Below are positions 1 to 10,013 of a stretch of DNA of 64,000 nucleotides, one piece after another. This DNA is from Sporosarcina ureilytica. Lineage in GTDB: Bacteria > Bacillota > Bacilli > Bacillales_A > Planococcaceae. The notes below the pieces were generated by a model. It saw nothing but the letters and a program-made list of their open reading frames with translations. It did not search any database and was not told where the DNA came from. How positions within the stretch are numbered: the first letter of the stretch is position 1; every line of letters starts with the position of its first letter. The translations under genes and the position numbers were made by a program. The stretch covers positions 2,542,001 to 2,606,000 of the forward strand of contig NZ_CP017560.1 in the NCBI RefSeq assembly GCF_001753205.1, written 5' to 3'.

Positions 1-314
1 ATAATAACGGTTGGTGCTTTTCTAGCGAATTGAATCGGTTCTTGTTCGCCACCCATTAAATTCGTCAATTCATCTTGAACAATTTTCACAACTTGCTGTC
101 CAGGCGTTAAGCTCTTCAGTACATCTTGCCCGACAGCCTTTTCACTAACTTTTTTTACGAATTCACGAACGACTTTTAAGTTAACGTCCGCTTCAATGAG
201 CGCAAAGCGAACTTCACGCATCATCTCTTTGACGTCTGCTTCGTTTACTTTCCCTTTGCCCCTAATTTTTTGGAGCGTTCCTTGCAGCCTCTCAGCTAAT
301 CCTTCAAATGCCAT
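1..314 (-). CDS. ffh: Signal recognition particle protein Ffh (partial, N-terminal part)
   Basis: Only the first ~104 codons are in the window; the gene runs off the left edge. It starts at the ATG at 312-314, preceded by an AGGAGG ribosome binding site at about 322-327. The visible part reads MAFEGLAERLQGTLQKIRGK and continues into the N domain (four-helix bundle) typical of Ffh, stopping before the GTPase P-loop. Ffh binds 4.5S/scRNA and the signal sequences of nascent membrane proteins, and docks on FtsY, which is encoded two genes upstream in the same transcription direction. The ylxM-ffh pairing is standard in Bacillales, and the ylxM stop lies just before this start. Confidence 0.95.
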   Translation of the reverse strand, partial: MAFEGLAERLQGTLQKIRGKGKVNEADVKEMMREVRFALIEADVNLKVVREFVKKVSEKAVGQDVLKSLTPGQQVVKIVQDELTNLMGGEQEPIQFARKAPTVI

Positions 315-325
315 GGCGACGCCTC

Positions 326-661
326 CTACTCATGATCTTTTAATGCGTACAATAAACGCTTTATCTCTTCTGATTGAGCCGATTCATCTACTAACATTTT
401 CTCCATCTTTTCAATGATTGCTAATCGTCTTTGAAATTTGGAAAACAAATTTAATTTTTGTTCATAGTCTTCTAACATGGCTTCCGTCCGTCGAACATTA
501 TCATACACAGCTTGCCTAGATACATCGTGCTCTTCAGCAATTTCTCCTAGCGACAAGTCTTCCAGATAATATAATTTCATATACGTTCTTTGTTTATCCG
601 TCAAAAGTGATTGATAAAAATCAAAAAGGAAGTTAACACGTGTCGTTTTTACGAGCGACAT
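326..661 (-). CDS. ylxM: YlxM family DNA-binding/SRP-associated protein
   Basis: Predicted 111-residue helix-turn-helix protein of the UPF0122/YlxM family, encoded between ftsY and ffh as in B. subtilis. The N-terminus ([20 protein letters not shown]) and the sigma-70 region 4-like segment around residues 24-60 ([19 protein letters not shown]) are typical. I chose the ATG at 659-661, because the GTG three codons upstream is embedded in the ribosome binding site GAGGTG (668-673), which sits 6 bases before the ATG. The family is thought to modulate the SRP pathway (in streptococci it stimulates Ffh/FtsY); its role here is inferred from context. Confidence 0.9.
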   Translation of the reverse strand: MSLVKTTRVNFLFDFYQSLLTDKQRTYMKLYYLEDLSLGEIAEEHDVSRQAVYDNVRRTEAMLEDYEQKLNLFSKFQRRLAIIEKMEKMLVDESAQSEEIKRLLYALKDHE

Positions 662-727
662 TTTTGTCACCTCAACTTTTTATTCCAACGTAAGCATAGT
701 ATGAACTTTTCATGCTGTCAAGCTATT

Positions 728-1729
728 TTACTTGTCTTCTTTCTCGTCCTCTTGTTCGAGTCCTTCAGCAAATAATCCATAAACATATTTCTCTGGATCA
801 AACGGTTGTAAATCATCTACGCCTTCTCCAAGACCGACAAACTTCACTGGAATGTTCAACTTATTTTTGATCGCTAAGACAATTCCACCCTTTGCTGTAC
901 CATCTAGCTTTGTTAATACAATCCCTGATACATTTGTTGCCTCTTGGAACGTTTGTGCTTGGACAAGTGCATTTTGGCCAGTCGTTGCATCTAGTGCTAG
1001 CAACACTTCATGGGGAGCCCCTGGTACCTCACGATCGATGACACGATGAACTTTTTCCAGCTCATTCATCAAGTTCACCTTATTTTGAAGTCGTCCTGCC
1101 GTATCACAAATTAAAATATCAACGTTTCGATTTTTGGCTGCACGGATTGCATCGTACATCACCGCGGCTGGGTCAGAACCTTCAGATTGGCGAATGACTT
1201 CTACTCCTGTTCGTTCACCCCATACGACTAATTGATCAATTGCCCCCGCACGGAACGTATCCCCCGCTGCTAACATGACAGATTTACCTTCCGCTTTAAA
1301 TCGTGAAGCTAGTTTTCCAATCGTCGTTGTTTTCCCAACACCATTCACACCGACCATTAAGATGACGGACAGCCCTTCCTTTTGTAAATTGAGCCCTCCA
1401 TCATTTTCCTTACCGGCATTGTAAATCTCTACTAGTTTTTGAGAAATAACAGATTGAATGCCTTCCGTATTTTTGATGTTTTTCCTTTGTACTTCAAGTT
1501 TTAATTCATCGATTAGCTCCATAACTGTTTCAAAGCCAACGTCCGCTTGTAATAGCAAGTCTTCGAGTTCTTCGAAAAACTCCTCATCTACTTCCCTAAA
1601 CCGAGCGACAAGATCATTTATTTTAGATGTAAACTGGTCACGAGTTTTCGTCAGTCCATCTTTAAATTTTTCTGTCACCGCTTCGTTCGTTCCAGTAATC
1701 TTCTCTTTTAACCTTCTAAAAAATGACAT
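728..1729 (-). CDS. ftsY: Signal recognition particle receptor FtsY
   Basis: 333-residue SRP-receptor GTPase. An N domain of roughly 110 residues precedes the NG GTPase domain. The P-loop GVNGVGKTTTIGKL lies near residue 127, followed by the DTFRAGA and DTAGR motifs, TKLDGTAKGG, and the C-terminal GLGEGVDDLQPFD segment. The protein lacks the long acidic A domain of E. coli FtsY, as is usual in Bacillus. It receives Ffh-ribosome complexes at the membrane. The gene follows smc by 23 bases, with a GAGAGGGG ribosome binding site, and precedes ylxM-ffh, so the SRP GTPase pair is probably co-transcribed. Confidence 0.97.
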   Translation of the reverse strand: MSFFRRLKEKITGTNEAVTEKFKDGLTKTRDQFTSKINDLVARFREVDEEFFEELEDLLLQADVGFETVMELIDELKLEVQRKNIKNTEGIQSVISQKLVEIYNAGKENDGGLNLQKEGLSVILMVGVNGVGKTTTIGKLASRFKAEGKSVMLAAGDTFRAGAIDQLVVWGERTGVEVIRQSEGSDPAAVMYDAIRAAKNRNVDILICDTAGRLQNKVNLMNELEKVHRVIDREVPGAPHEVLLALDATTGQNALVQAQTFQEATNVSGIVLTKLDGTAKGGIVLAIKNKLNIPVKFVGLGEGVDDLQPFDPEKYVYGLFAEGLEQEDEKEDK

Positions 1730-1752
1730 TTTCCCTAACCCCTCTCTACTGA

Positions 1753-4700
1753 TTACATCATCGCTTCTTCGGGTACTTCCGATAATTTAACGGAAATCAG
1801 TTTAGAAACGCCCGATTCTTGCATTGTAATTCCATATAAAACATCCGCGCCTTCCATTGTACCTTTCCTGTGCGTAATCACAATAAACTGTGTCTTATCC
1901 GAGAATTTTCTTAAGTAGTTGCTATATCGAATGACATTCGCTTCATCTAGTGCAGCTTCGACCTCATCTAAAATACAAAACGGAACAGGACGCACTTCAA
2001 TAATGGAAAATAATAATGAAATTGCAGTAAGTGCTCTTTCTCCACCAGATAAAAGACTTAAGTTTTGCATCTTTTTCCCTGGTGGTCTTGCAACGATATC
2101 AATACCCGTATGCAGTAAATCAGTCGGGTCTGTAAGAATAAGATCAGCATTTCCGCCACCGAACATTTCTTTAAATACTTGTCTAAATTGATTTTGCACG
2201 GCATCGAATGTTGATGAAAAACGGATACTCATCTCATGATCCATCTCTGACATCGCTTCTTGTAAAGTCTCTTTCGCCTCTAGTAAATCATTACGTTGTG
2301 CCGTTAAAAACTGATGGCGTTCAGACACTTCTTCATATTCTTGTACAGCGCTTGGATTGATTGGTCCAATATTTTTCAGTTCATGCTTTAACCTAGCCAA
2401 TTGTTCACGTTTTTCCTGTTCATTGAAGTCTAAAGCCAATTCATCGTCCGGTCGTAAGCCGTATTCATGAAACAATCTTTGAGTAATCGTTTCATACGTC
2501 ACCTCAAGTCGAGATAATTCAATTGTGTGTTCATGAAGTTTAGCATTTAGTTTCTCAGCATTTTCGCGCAGTTGACGTAGATGCGTTTCTTGATGATTCT
2601 TCTGAATGACAATTTCTGAACGGTTTTTTCGAATTTCAGCAATTGAATTTTCAATTTGTTGTTTGTCTTTTGCTGATCGTTCAATTTGTTCCGCTATCTC
2701 TTCCGCTGTTACATGTTCTTGTTCTTCATCTGTCAGGTAATCTAACTCTTGTTGCAGTAAATTTATCTTATCGATTGCAACCTTATTTGAGGCTTCCATA
2801 TCTGTTATCGCTCTATTTTGATAGGAAAGTTGTTCGCGTAAAATAGCAGCTCGCTCCCGGAGTTCTGTCAATCGGGCCGTAAGCGTAGCTTCTTCGTTTC
2901 GCCAATCTGCAGCAAGACGTTCCAACTTTGTAATTTCTGCTTGAAGTGATTCAAGCGTCTTTTTTAATGCCGCGTGAGCTGTTTCAAGTTCCTTTTTCTT
3001 TTCCATTAATTCAGAACCAGCTGTTTCCGCTCCTAGTCGACCTATCTCTACTGTTTCCAATTCGCTTTGGACAGTATGTATGGCCATATCGCTTTCACGG
3101 ACATTTGCTTCGGCCGTCGCCATTTCAAGTTGTAAAGCTTCAGATTGCTTGCGGAAATGCTCTACTTTTTGCATATACTCAGCGACTTTCAACTTCGTGT
3201 CGCTAATCGATTCGTTACCTCTTTCAATAGATGCAGACATTTGCTCAACTTGTGTTGTTAACATTTCAAGTTCAGCCCTTCTAGAAAATACTGAGGAACG
3301 ACCTTGAGTGCCACCACCCGTGAGCGATCCCCCTGCATTCACAATATCGCCGTCTAAAGTTACAACTCGATAACGATAATTTAAAGCCTTAGCAATCGCC
3401 GAAGCTCCGGCGAGAGATGAAGCAACAAGAACATTTCCTAGTAAATTTTCTGCAATGATTTTATAATTCGGTTCGACGCGAATAAGTCCATCGGCAATGC
3501 CGATAAATTCTGGATGTCGCGCTATCGTTTGAAGTGTGGATTGCTGGATTTTTCGAGAACGCATCACATCTAGCGGAAGAAATGTCGCTCTTCCTTTATT
3601 TTGCGTCTTTAAATAACCGATTGCTTTTCTCGCATTCACTTCGGAAGAGGTTACGATATGTTGCATAGCGCCACCAAGTGCCGTTTCGACCGCCTTAATA
3701 TAATCATTTTCAACGGTAATTAGCTCCGCTACTGCCCCTTCTATCCCGGCTAACTTTCCAGCTTCACGTGCGACAAGCACTTCTTTTACACCTGAATAAA
3801 ACCCTGAAAAATCCGCTTCTAGACTTTGCAGTGCACGTAAACGCCCTTGCATTTCATGTTGTTTATTATGCGCTTTTTGAAGCAGCTCTTGTTTACTTCT
3901 TAAATCATCTTCATGCTTTTTTAATTCGACTGCATCGTTCTTATAATTTTCTGATGCTTCTGTGGCAGATTGCTTTATACGGTCTAATGTTTGTACTATT
4001 AGTTTCCTATCCGCATTTAACACTTCTAATCTATTTCGAAGTGATACCGTCTGCTCATTAATTTTCTGGGAAGATGTTTTTTCCCCTAGTAGACGTTCTT
4101 CGATATGCTTTAATTCATTTCGAATGGTCGCTTCTTCATTGAGCCCGTCAATATAGGATGATTTTAACTCTTCAATCTCATGCTCAGTTTCTTTAACAGA
4201 GCGCGTTAACATTTGAGTTGTGTCTTTTACTTCCGCTTTTACTTCTTCATATTCTTTATTTAGGATAGCTACATTATCATAGGATTCTTTTAATTTTTCT
4301 TCTAAATCTTCCTGCTCAGCTTTTGCGCTCTGAAACTCAGTTTGCACCCGTTCGATTTGTAAACTAGCGTTGCGTTCCTTCTCGACGGATAATAGTCGTC
4401 TACCTTCCCACTTTTCACTCTCCGCGCTTACTTGGACAAGCTTCTGTTGCAGTGTTTCAAACTTCTCTTCTTGCTGTTCAAGTTGCTTATTTATCGTGGA
4501 AGATTCGACTTCAGTTTTGTCTATTGCTTCAGTTAATAGCTCTTTCTCTGCTCGTTGTTTTTCTACCTCTACCAACTTTTCTTGAAGTTTTTCATGTAGA
4601 TTCCCGGCATCATAATTTAGGAGCAAAATATCCGCTTCTCGAACTTCTTCAGAAATTTCCTCGTGCTTTTTAGCCGCTTCAGCCTGTTCTTTAAGCGGCT

Positions 4701-5307
4701 CTATTCTAATATCAAGTTCTTTTAATATATCAAGCACGCGGTCAAGATTATCCGATGTTTCAAACAGTTTATGTTCTGCTTTACGTTTTCTCGTTCTATA
4801 TTTTAATACGCCTGCCGCTTCGTCAAAAATACTTCTTCGATCTTCTGGTCGGCTATTTAAAATTTCATCGACCCGCCCTTGGGAAATGATTGAAAATGCT
4901 TCTTTCCCAAGTCCAGAATCCATAAATACATCTGTAATATCTTTCAACCTGCACTGCTGTCCATTTAATAAATATATGCTTTCCCCCGAGCGAAAGACAC
5001 GTCGCGTCACGCTAATTTCAGTATAATCAAGTGGGAACAACCCTTTACTATTATCAAGAATTAAGGTGACTTCTGCAAAATTAAGTGGCTTTCTAGAATC
5101 ACTTCCTGCAAAAATCACATCTTCCATCTTGGCACCACGTAAAGATCTTGCCGATTGTTCGCCTAATACCCAGCGAATCGCATCGGTAATATTACTTTTC
5201 CCACTTCCATTAGGTCCAACGACAGCGGTAACGCCTGGCACGAAGTCTACGCCAATTCGTTCCGCAAATGATTTGAACCCTATTATTTCAAGCCTTTTTA
5301 AAAACAT
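1753..5307 (-). CDS. smc: Chromosome segregation ATPase SMC
   Basis: 1184-residue condensin subunit, the usual Bacillus length. The N-terminal Walker A motif GPNGSGKSN is at residues 31-39. Two long coiled-coil arms flank a hinge at about residues 505-670 (FYSGVKEVLVA to about GGSLTGGGTQG). The C-terminal ABC signature LSGGERAL (about 1085) is followed by Walker B FCILDEVEAALDEANV. It dimerises at the hinge and, with ScpA/ScpB (not in the window), organises and segregates the chromosome. It sits between rnc and ftsY, the standard Firmicute order. Confidence 0.98.
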   Translation of the reverse strand: MFLKRLEIIGFKSFAERIGVDFVPGVTAVVGPNGSGKSNITDAIRWVLGEQSARSLRGAKMEDVIFAGSDSRKPLNFAEVTLILDNSKGLFPLDYTEISVTRRVFRSGESIYLLNGQQCRLKDITDVFMDSGLGKEAFSIISQGRVDEILNSRPEDRRSIFDEAAGVLKYRTRKRKAEHKLFETSDNLDRVLDILKELDIRIEPLKEQAEAAKKHEEISEEVREADILLLNYDAGNLHEKLQEKLVEVEKQRAEKELLTEAIDKTEVESSTINKQLEQQEEKFETLQQKLVQVSAESEKWEGRRLLSVEKERNASLQIERVQTEFQSAKAEQEDLEEKLKESYDNVAILNKEYEEVKAEVKDTTQMLTRSVKETEHEIEELKSSYIDGLNEEATIRNELKHIEERLLGEKTSSQKINEQTVSLRNRLEVLNADRKLIVQTLDRIKQSATEASENYKNDAVELKKHEDDLRSKQELLQKAHNKQHEMQGRLRALQSLEADFSGFYSGVKEVLVAREAGKLAGIEGAVAELITVENDYIKAVETALGGAMQHIVTSSEVNARKAIGYLKTQNKGRATFLPLDVMRSRKIQQSTLQTIARHPEFIGIADGLIRVEPNYKIIAENLLGNVLVASSLAGASAIAKALNYRYRVVTLDGDIVNAGGSLTGGGTQGRSSVFSRRAELEMLTTQVEQMSASIERGNESISDTKLKVAEYMQKVEHFRKQSEALQLEMATAEANVRESDMAIHTVQSELETVEIGRLGAETAGSELMEKKKELETAHAALKKTLESLQAEITKLERLAADWRNEEATLTARLTELRERAAILREQLSYQNRAITDMEASNKVAIDKINLLQQELDYLTDEEQEHVTAEEIAEQIERSAKDKQQIENSIAEIRKNRSEIVIQKNHQETHLRQLRENAEKLNAKLHEHTIELSRLEVTYETITQRLFHEYGLRPDDELALDFNEQEKREQLARLKHELKNIGPINPSAVQEYEEVSERHQFLTAQRNDLLEAKETLQEAMSEMDHEMSIRFSSTFDAVQNQFRQVFKEMFGGGNADLILTDPTDLLHTGIDIVARPPGKKMQNLSLLSGGERALTAISLLFSIIEVRPVPFCILDEVEAALDEANVIRYSNYLRKFSDKTQFIVITHRKGTMEGADVLYGITMQESGVSKLISVKLSEVPEEAMM

Positions 5308-5328
5308 TTAAATACTCTCCTCAACCTG

Positions 5329-6069
5329 CTAACTCTTTAGTTCTGCAATTGCATGTCGGGCCGCTTCCTGCTCTGCTTCTTTCTTCGACCTACCTCTACC
5401 GGTACCAAGTATTTCTTCATCTAACTGCACAACAGTGATAAATACTTTTGCATGGGCAGGGCCCTTTTCTTCTACTACTTCATAATGAAGCTGTCCATTA
5501 TTCGTTTGCTGGACAATTTCCTGTAACCGACTTTTATAATCCATCACATGCGAAAAAGCACCGACACTTACTTTCGGAAATACTACTTTATCAAGAAATG
5601 CGGTTACTGCTTCCATCCCTTGATCAGTGTATAATGCACCGATAAAGGCTTCAAAAACATCTGCTAAAAGAGCTGGACGTGTTCTTCCACCTGTTTGTTC
5701 TTCTCCTTTACCTAAAAGAACATAACGACCAAATTCAAGTTCATTCGCAAAGGAAACGAGCGCTGGTTCGCAAACAATTGCGGCTCTTAATTTGGTCAAC
5801 TCTCCTTCGCTCATAGTAGGCTCTGTCGTATAAAGAAACTGGGAAACACCTAGTTCTAACACCGCATCACCTAAAAATTCAAGTCGCTCATTATCTGTAT
5901 ATTTTTTTCTTCGATGCTCATTCACATATGATGAATGCGTAAATGCATTGTATAAAAGTGACACTTCCTCAAATTGAATCGAAAGTTTTCGTTGCAATTC
6001 CTCAAAGTCATTTCGAACCGTTTGGGGAAATATATTTTTTGGATTCATTGCTGTACGTTTACTTGTCAT
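5329..6069 (-). CDS. rnc: Ribonuclease III
   Basis: Double-strand-specific endoribonuclease, 246 residues from the chosen ATG at 6067-6069. The catalytic signature [13 protein letters not shown] and the second acidic site [13 protein letters not shown] are present. They are followed by a C-terminal dsRNA-binding domain ([18 protein letters not shown] to the end). It processes rRNA precursors and scRNA, consistent with neighbouring SRP genes. An upstream in-frame extension to 6159 is rejected, because it would run through the promoter (6105-6133) and the acpP terminator (6137-6187). The ribosome binding site (AGGAAAGG) is somewhat distant from the ATG, at about 13 bases, so the start is likely but not certain. 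Confidence 0.93.
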   Translation of the reverse strand: MTSKRTAMNPKNIFPQTVRNDFEELQRKLSIQFEEVSLLYNAFTHSSYVNEHRRKKYTDNERLEFLGDAVLELGVSQFLYTTEPTMSEGELTKLRAAIVCEPALVSFANELEFGRYVLLGKGEEQTGGRTRPALLADVFEAFIGALYTDQGMEAVTAFLDKVVFPKVSVGAFSHVMDYKSRLQEIVQQTNNGQLHYEVVEEKGPAHAKVFITVVQLDEEILGTGRGRSKKEAEQEAARHAIAELKS

Positions 6070-6104
6070 AAGAACGATTCTGCCTTTCCTACGTAATGTA
6101 TATA

Positions 6105-6133
6105 ATTTTACCTTTTTCAACGACCAGTTGCAA
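6105..6133 (-). promoter_or_regulatory. Candidate sigma-A promoter for rnc-smc-ftsY-ylxM-ffh
   Basis: On the minus strand a -35 TTGCAA (6128-6133) and a -10 TAAAAT (6105-6110) are separated by exactly 17 bases. It lies immediately after the U-tract of the acpP terminator and 36 bases before the rnc start. This placement makes it the likely start of a separate rnc transcription unit. It was assigned by eye only. Confidence 0.6.
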
Positions 6134-6136
6134 AGT

Positions 6137-6187
6137 AAAAAAGAGACGCCTTCATCCATTTCAAAGGGAAAAGGATAAAAGCGCCTC
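6137..6187 (-). terminator. Intrinsic terminator after acpP
   Basis: Minus-strand stem of 15 pairs including G-U pairs (GAGGCGCTTTTATCC with GGATGAAGGCGTCTC), a loop of about 15 bases, then TTTTTT. It begins 24 bases after the acpP stop codon. It should end most transcripts of the fapR-acpP operon. Confidence 0.85.
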
Positions 6188-6210
6188 CGCTAAATTGAAT
6201 TAGCTTTTAA

Positions 6211-6447
6211 TTAGTTCACTTTTGTTTCGATATATGAAACTGCATCGCCGACAGTTGCAATCTTCTCAGCGTCATCATCGGAAATCTCCATATCGAATTC
6301 ATCTTCTAATTCCATTACAAGCTCAACTACGTCTAGTGAGTCCGCACCGAGGTCATCACGGAAAGATGCTTCTGTTTTAACTTCGCTTTCATCGACGCCT
6401 AGTCGATCAACGATTACTTTAGTTACTCGTTCAGTTACTGTTGCCAA
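6211..6447 (-). CDS. acpP: Acyl carrier protein
   Basis: 78-residue acyl carrier protein. The phosphopantetheine attachment motif [12 protein letters not shown] places the modified serine at residue 37, the same position as in B. subtilis AcpA. Protein chemistry is typical: acidic helix II-III ([19 protein letters not shown]). The start is a TTG at 6445-6447 with the ribosome binding site GGGGAGG placed 8 bases upstream. The in-frame GTG at 6454-6456 overlaps that site and is rejected. It carries growing acyl chains for FabD/FabG and delivers them to PlsX, all encoded just upstream in the same operon. Confidence 0.95.
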   Translation of the reverse strand: MATVTERVTKVIVDRLGVDESEVKTEASFRDDLGADSLDVVELVMELEDEFDMEISDDDAEKIATVGDAVSYIETKVN

Positions 6448-6480
6448 ATCTGTCACCTCCCCTCAATGAATATTTAAAAG

Positions 6481-6592
6481 CGTAGGCGCCTGGTCAGAGA
6501 CGACAGGCATAAGACGGGACGGCGAAGCGGCGTTTTTTTGCCGCACAGCCGAAACGGCTTATGACCTGAGTCTCTAGGCGCCGAAGCTGGAT
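6481..6592 (-). repeat. Imperfect palindromic repeat, copy 1 of a dispersed family
   Basis: Most of the fabG-acpP gap is a large imperfect palindrome. TAGGCGCC at one end faces GGCGCC at the other, with internal CATAAG/CTTATG and GCCGCTTCGCC-type arms and a poly-T in the centre. Read on the minus strand it shares blocks with the elements at 28,324-28,436: CCAGCTTC, GCGCCTAG, CATAAG, GGCAAAAAA, CTTATG and CCAGGCGC. It is probably transcribed within the operon mRNA as a long hairpin. Confidence 0.75.
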
Positions 6593-6646
6593 AGATTTAA
6601 AAACATAGGACATTTAATAGGCGCGACATGCGCCCACGCCCATTTA

Positions 6647-7393
6647 TTACATCACCATTCCACCGTCAACATGGATTGTTTGTCCTGTAATATAATCTGC
6701 GTCTTCCGATAGTAAGAATAACACAGTCTTAGCGACATGTTCAGCATTCCCTAGTTTCGCCAATGGAATCGTCGCAAGCATTTGTTCTTTCACGTCTTCG
6801 CTTAATGCATCAGTCATTTCTGTTGTAATGAATCCTGGTGCTACTGCATTGACATAGATATTACGTGATGCCAATTCTTTCGCTGACGTCTTCGTTAATC
6901 CGATCACACCTGCTTTTGCGGCAACATAATTTGCTTGTCCTGGATTTCCTGAAACACCAACGATGGAAGCAACATTGACAATTTTACCTGCACGTTGGCG
7001 CATCATTTGACGTGTAACACCTTTCGTGCAGAGGAAAACGCCTTTTAAGTTAATGTCAATGACATCGTCCCACTCGTCTTCTTTCATTCGCATGAGCAAA
7101 TTATCTTTTGTAATTCCAGCGTTATTTACAAGTATATCAATTGAACCGAATGTTGCAATTGTCACGTCTACTAAGTTTTTCACACTATCCGCGTTAGACA
7201 CATCTGCTTGGATTGCAAATGCTTCTCCGCCTGCTTCTTGAATTAGTTGGACGACTTCTTCAGCCTTATCTTTACTGCCGCTATAGTTGACCGCAACTTT
7301 GGCACCTTCACGCCCTAACTGAAGTGCAATTTCACGACCAATTCCGCGAGATGCACCCGTGACGATTGCTGATTTCCCTTCAAATCTACTCAC
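6647..7393 (-). CDS. fabG: 3-oxoacyl-ACP reductase FabG
   Basis: 248-residue short-chain dehydrogenase. The nucleotide-binding motif TGASRGIG is near residue 12, NNAG follows in the middle, and the catalytic set is Ser (NVASIVG), Tyr and Lys (YVAAKAG). It reduces 3-ketoacyl-ACP with NADPH in the elongation cycle. The GTG start at 7391-7393 overlaps the fabD stop by 4 bases (GTGA), with AAAGG about 9 bases upstream. An earlier GTG at 7400-7402 lies inside the ribosome binding region and is rejected. Gene order fabD-fabG-acpP is the standard one. Confidence 0.95.
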   Translation of the reverse strand: MSRFEGKSAIVTGASRGIGREIALQLGREGAKVAVNYSGSKDKAEEVVQLIQEAGGEAFAIQADVSNADSVKNLVDVTIATFGSIDILVNNAGITKDNLLMRMKEDEWDDVIDINLKGVFLCTKGVTRQMMRQRAGKIVNVASIVGVSGNPGQANYVAAKAGVIGLTKTSAKELASRNIYVNAVAPGFITTEMTDALSEDVKEQMLATIPLAKLGNAEHVAKTVLFLLSEDADYITGQTIHVDGGMVM

Positions 7394-8337
7394 TCTGACC
7401 ACCCTTTCGAAGCTTCCAATACTTCCGCTAATGATTTCTCATCATAGACAGATAAAACTGTCGCTTTCCTATCAATCTTCTTAATTAATCCGCTCAACAC
7501 TTTACCAGGTCCACATTCGATAAAATGTGTCACGCCATTATCTAACATCGTTCGAACAGAATCTTCCCAACGTACCGGGGAATATAACTGTTCGACAAGT
7601 AGATCCTTTAACTGATTGCTATCCTCAACAATCTCCGCATTTACATTCGCAATAATTGGCGGTGTTGCGTCTTGCATTGTAATTTCATCAAGCGTTGCCT
7701 TAAGTTTCTCGGCAGCTGGCTTCATAAGTGAAGAGTGGAATGGACCACTCACATCTAACGGAATGACTCTTCTAGCGCCCGCTTCTTTTAATTCATGACA
7801 AGCGTTTTCAACGCCTGTTTTCGTTCCGGAAATGACAATTTGTCCAGGACAGTTCAAATTCGCTGGTTGGACAGCATCCCCGCTCTCTGTAATCTTGTTC
7901 GTAATTTCGGATACAGTTTCAGCATCTAATCCAAGGATAGCTGCCATCGCACCAACGCCTGCCGGTACTGCTTCGTTCATATACAATCCGCGTTTATGAA
8001 CAGCTAATACACCTTCTTCAAATGTAAGAACACCTGAAGCTACGAGTGCTGTATATTCACCAAGACTATGGCCTGCTGTATAATCTGGTTGAATTCCTTC
8101 TCCTTTTAAGCGACTCGCAATCATCGCGCCCACCGTCAACAATGCAGGTTGTGCATTGTAAGTAACTGTTAATTCTTCCTGAGGCCCTTCTTCAATTAGT
8201 TCACTTAATGAAAAGCCGAGTACGCGGTCAGCATTCGTAAAAAACTGTTTACTTTGCTCATGATTCTCTACTAATTCAGTACCCATTCCTACCTTTTGAG
8301 AACCTTGTCCAGGAAATACGAAAGCAATCTTCGTCAT
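7390..8337 (-). CDS. fabD: Malonyl-CoA:ACP transacylase FabD
   Basis: 315-residue acyltransferase that loads malonyl groups from CoA onto acyl carrier protein. FPGQGSQ is at residues 8-14. The nucleophile motif GHSLG (Ser91) and the catalytic His201 in GPFHSSLM are both visible, as is the QPALLT segment. The ATG overlaps the plsX stop by 4 bases (ATGA), and the AAGGGG ribosome binding site is inside plsX. It supplies the same malonyl pool that FapR senses. Confidence 0.96.
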   Translation of the reverse strand: MTKIAFVFPGQGSQKVGMGTELVENHEQSKQFFTNADRVLGFSLSELIEEGPQEELTVTYNAQPALLTVGAMIASRLKGEGIQPDYTAGHSLGEYTALVASGVLTFEEGVLAVHKRGLYMNEAVPAGVGAMAAILGLDAETVSEITNKITESGDAVQPANLNCPGQIVISGTKTGVENACHELKEAGARRVIPLDVSGPFHSSLMKPAAEKLKATLDEITMQDATPPIIANVNAEIVEDSNQLKDLLVEQLYSPVRWEDSVRTMLDNGVTHFIECGPGKVLSGLIKKIDRKATVLSVYDEKSLAEVLEASKGWSE

Positions 8338-9326
8338 TTTGTTAACCCCTTCCCAATCGTTTCATGAATCGTTTCTGTAACTTCATATTGCACCATTGTT
8401 CTTGCTTGTCGAATCGCATTATAAATTGCACGGGCATTTGACGAGCCATGTGCTTTAATAATTGGGGCTTTCAGGCCAAATAACCCAGCACCGCCATATT
8501 CGGAGTAATCCATTTTATTTTTCAATCCGCCTAACTCGTTCTTCACAAGTGCAGCAGATAGTTTAGTTTTTATCGAGGACATATACACTTCTTTAAGCAT
8601 TGTGAAAAAGCCAAGCGCAGTACCTTCAATTGTTTTCAATACCATATTGCCTGTAAAGCCGTCTGTTACAATTACATCGGCCGCTCCCATTAATAAATCA
8701 CGGGCTTCAACGTTTCCAATGAAGTTGATCGGCGCTTCCGAAAGAATATCAAATGCTGCTTTTGTTAATTCATTTCCTTTTCCTTCTTCAGTCCCAATAT
8801 TTAACAGCCCAACTCGAGGCGTTGCAATGCCACGAACTTTTTCCGCGTAAATACTTCCCATCACAGCATATTGACCGAGATGCTCTGGCTTCGCGTCTGC
8901 ATTTGCACCGAGATCCAGCATAACAAAGCCTTGGCCGTCTACTGTTGGAAGCGTCGGTGCGAGTGCCGGTCTTTCAATCCCGTCGATTCTACCGACAATA
9001 AAAAGGCCTGCCGCCATTAGCGCTCCAGTGTTTCCCGCCGAAACACCTGCATCTGCTTCATTTTCTTTAACTGCTTGCGCCATCCGTACCATCGACGCAT
9101 CTTTTTTTCGGCGAATCGCACGGACCGGTTCATCATCTGGCTCAATTATTTCCGTACAATGAAAAACCTTTAAACGTTCATGCCTTTGTAAATAAGGCGC
9201 CATCTTTTCTTCATCACCATAAATATGTATATGTATATCTGTAAATTCATTCAAACTTTCCATTGCACCTTGAATAATTTCGCCTGGCGCATGGTCGCCA
9301 CCCATTCCATCTAAAGCAATAATCAT
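8334..9326 (-). CDS. plsX: Phosphate acyltransferase PlsX
   Basis: 330-residue acyl-ACP:phosphate transacylase that makes acyl-phosphate for PlsY, the first step of phospholipid synthesis. The N-terminus [18 protein letters not shown] and the segments [12 protein letters not shown] and [12 protein letters not shown] are diagnostic. It is a peripheral membrane enzyme linking fatty acid elongation to phosphatidic acid. The ATG overlaps the fapR stop by 4 bases, with AGGAGG 7 bases upstream of the ATG. It belongs to the FapR-controlled operon. Confidence 0.96.
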   Translation of the reverse strand: MIIALDGMGGDHAPGEIIQGAMESLNEFTDIHIHIYGDEEKMAPYLQRHERLKVFHCTEIIEPDDEPVRAIRRKKDASMVRMAQAVKENEADAGVSAGNTGALMAAGLFIVGRIDGIERPALAPTLPTVDGQGFVMLDLGANADAKPEHLGQYAVMGSIYAEKVRGIATPRVGLLNIGTEEGKGNELTKAAFDILSEAPINFIGNVEARDLLMGAADVIVTDGFTGNMVLKTIEGTALGFFTMLKEVYMSSIKTKLSAALVKNELGGLKNKMDYSEYGGAGLFGLKAPIIKAHGSSNARAIYNAIRQARTMVQYEVTETIHETIGKGLTK

Positions 9327-9907
9327 TGTTTATCCTCCTGCTTCTTATCCGTCGTGCGGTACATATAGAATTGTCCTGTAACTACAAGAACATCACCTAC
9401 AGTCAAATCTACTTTAACTAAGGTACGTTTCTCTTTTACAGTTTCCTTTATTACTTCGGCACGTGCAACAACTCTATCACCGGCTTTGACAGGTTTAAGA
9501 AATTCAATATTGGATTTAACTGTCAATGCCAGGTCATCATCCATAACCGCAACAGCTAGTGAATTTGCTTGTGCGAATAAATGATGTCCTCTAGCAATTC
9601 CATTTCGTTGAAAAACATGGTCCGCAGTAACATCAAAAATCGAGATGGCTCTGGCATCGAGTTTAATATCAATAATATCGCCAATCACTTCATCTGACCC
9701 TAATGATTTTACTTCTCCGGCCATTGTCTGTGTAGCGACTTGCTTCAAACGTTTACGTAATTCCGGAATTCCACATTCAAGTCGATCCAATCGGATTGTT
9801 TGAACACTAACCTCAAAATGTTTGGAAAGGTCTTCATCTGTTACAAATGGATTTTCTTCTATCAATTTTCCCAGACGTAGCTGCCTTTCTTTTTTAGGCA
9901 TTCGCAC
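9323..9907 (-). CDS. fapR: Fatty acid and phospholipid biosynthesis regulator FapR
   Basis: Malonyl-CoA-responsive transcription repressor, about 194 residues (B. subtilis 188). An N-terminal DeoR-like helix-turn-helix (about residues 28-50, [18 protein letters not shown]) is joined to a C-terminal hot-dog fold domain ([18 protein letters not shown]). The start is set at the GTG at 9905-9907, 8 bases after AAGG; an ATG two codons later is the alternative but is badly spaced. A longer reading to 9931 would place coding sequence in the operator. The gene heads the operon fapR-plsX-fabD-fabG-acpP and its own promoter carries the operator, so it is autoregulated. Confidence 0.94.
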   Translation of the reverse strand: MRMPKKERQLRLGKLIEENPFVTDEDLSKHFEVSVQTIRLDRLECGIPELRKRLKQVATQTMAGEVKSLGSDEVIGDIIDIKLDARAISIFDVTADHVFQRNGIARGHHLFAQANSLAVAVMDDDLALTVKSNIEFLKPVKAGDRVVARAEVIKETVKEKRTLVKVDLTVGDVLVVTGQFYMYRTTDKKQEDKQ

Positions 9908-9924
9908 ATACTTCACCTTCCGAT

Positions 9925-9941
9925 TTAGCACTTGGTACTAA
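9925..9941 (-). promoter_or_regulatory. FapR operator
   Basis: Minus-strand 17-mer TTAGTACCAAGTGCTAA is an interrupted palindrome matching the known FapR site pattern TTAGTACC-NN-GT-(C/A)CTAA. It lies just downstream of the -10 box and before the fapR ribosome binding site, so bound FapR would block transcription until malonyl-CoA releases it. Confidence 0.88.
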
Positions 9942-9945
9942 TATC

Positions 9946-9974
9946 AGTATATAAAGAGAGGTATCAGAATGCAA
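9946..9974 (-). promoter_or_regulatory. Sigma-A promoter of the fapR operon
   Basis: Minus-strand -35 TTGCAT (9969-9974), 17-base spacer, -10 TATACT (9946-9951). The expected transcription start falls in or next to the FapR operator. Confidence 0.7.
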
Positions 9975-10013
9975 GAAATTTATAGATGTGTACAAGAAAT
10001 ATTATTGTAAGAC

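Noticed and set aside
6070-6159. 30-codon N-terminal extension of RNase III
   Set aside because: It would encode the acpP terminator and the candidate rnc promoter, and has no match to family N-termini.
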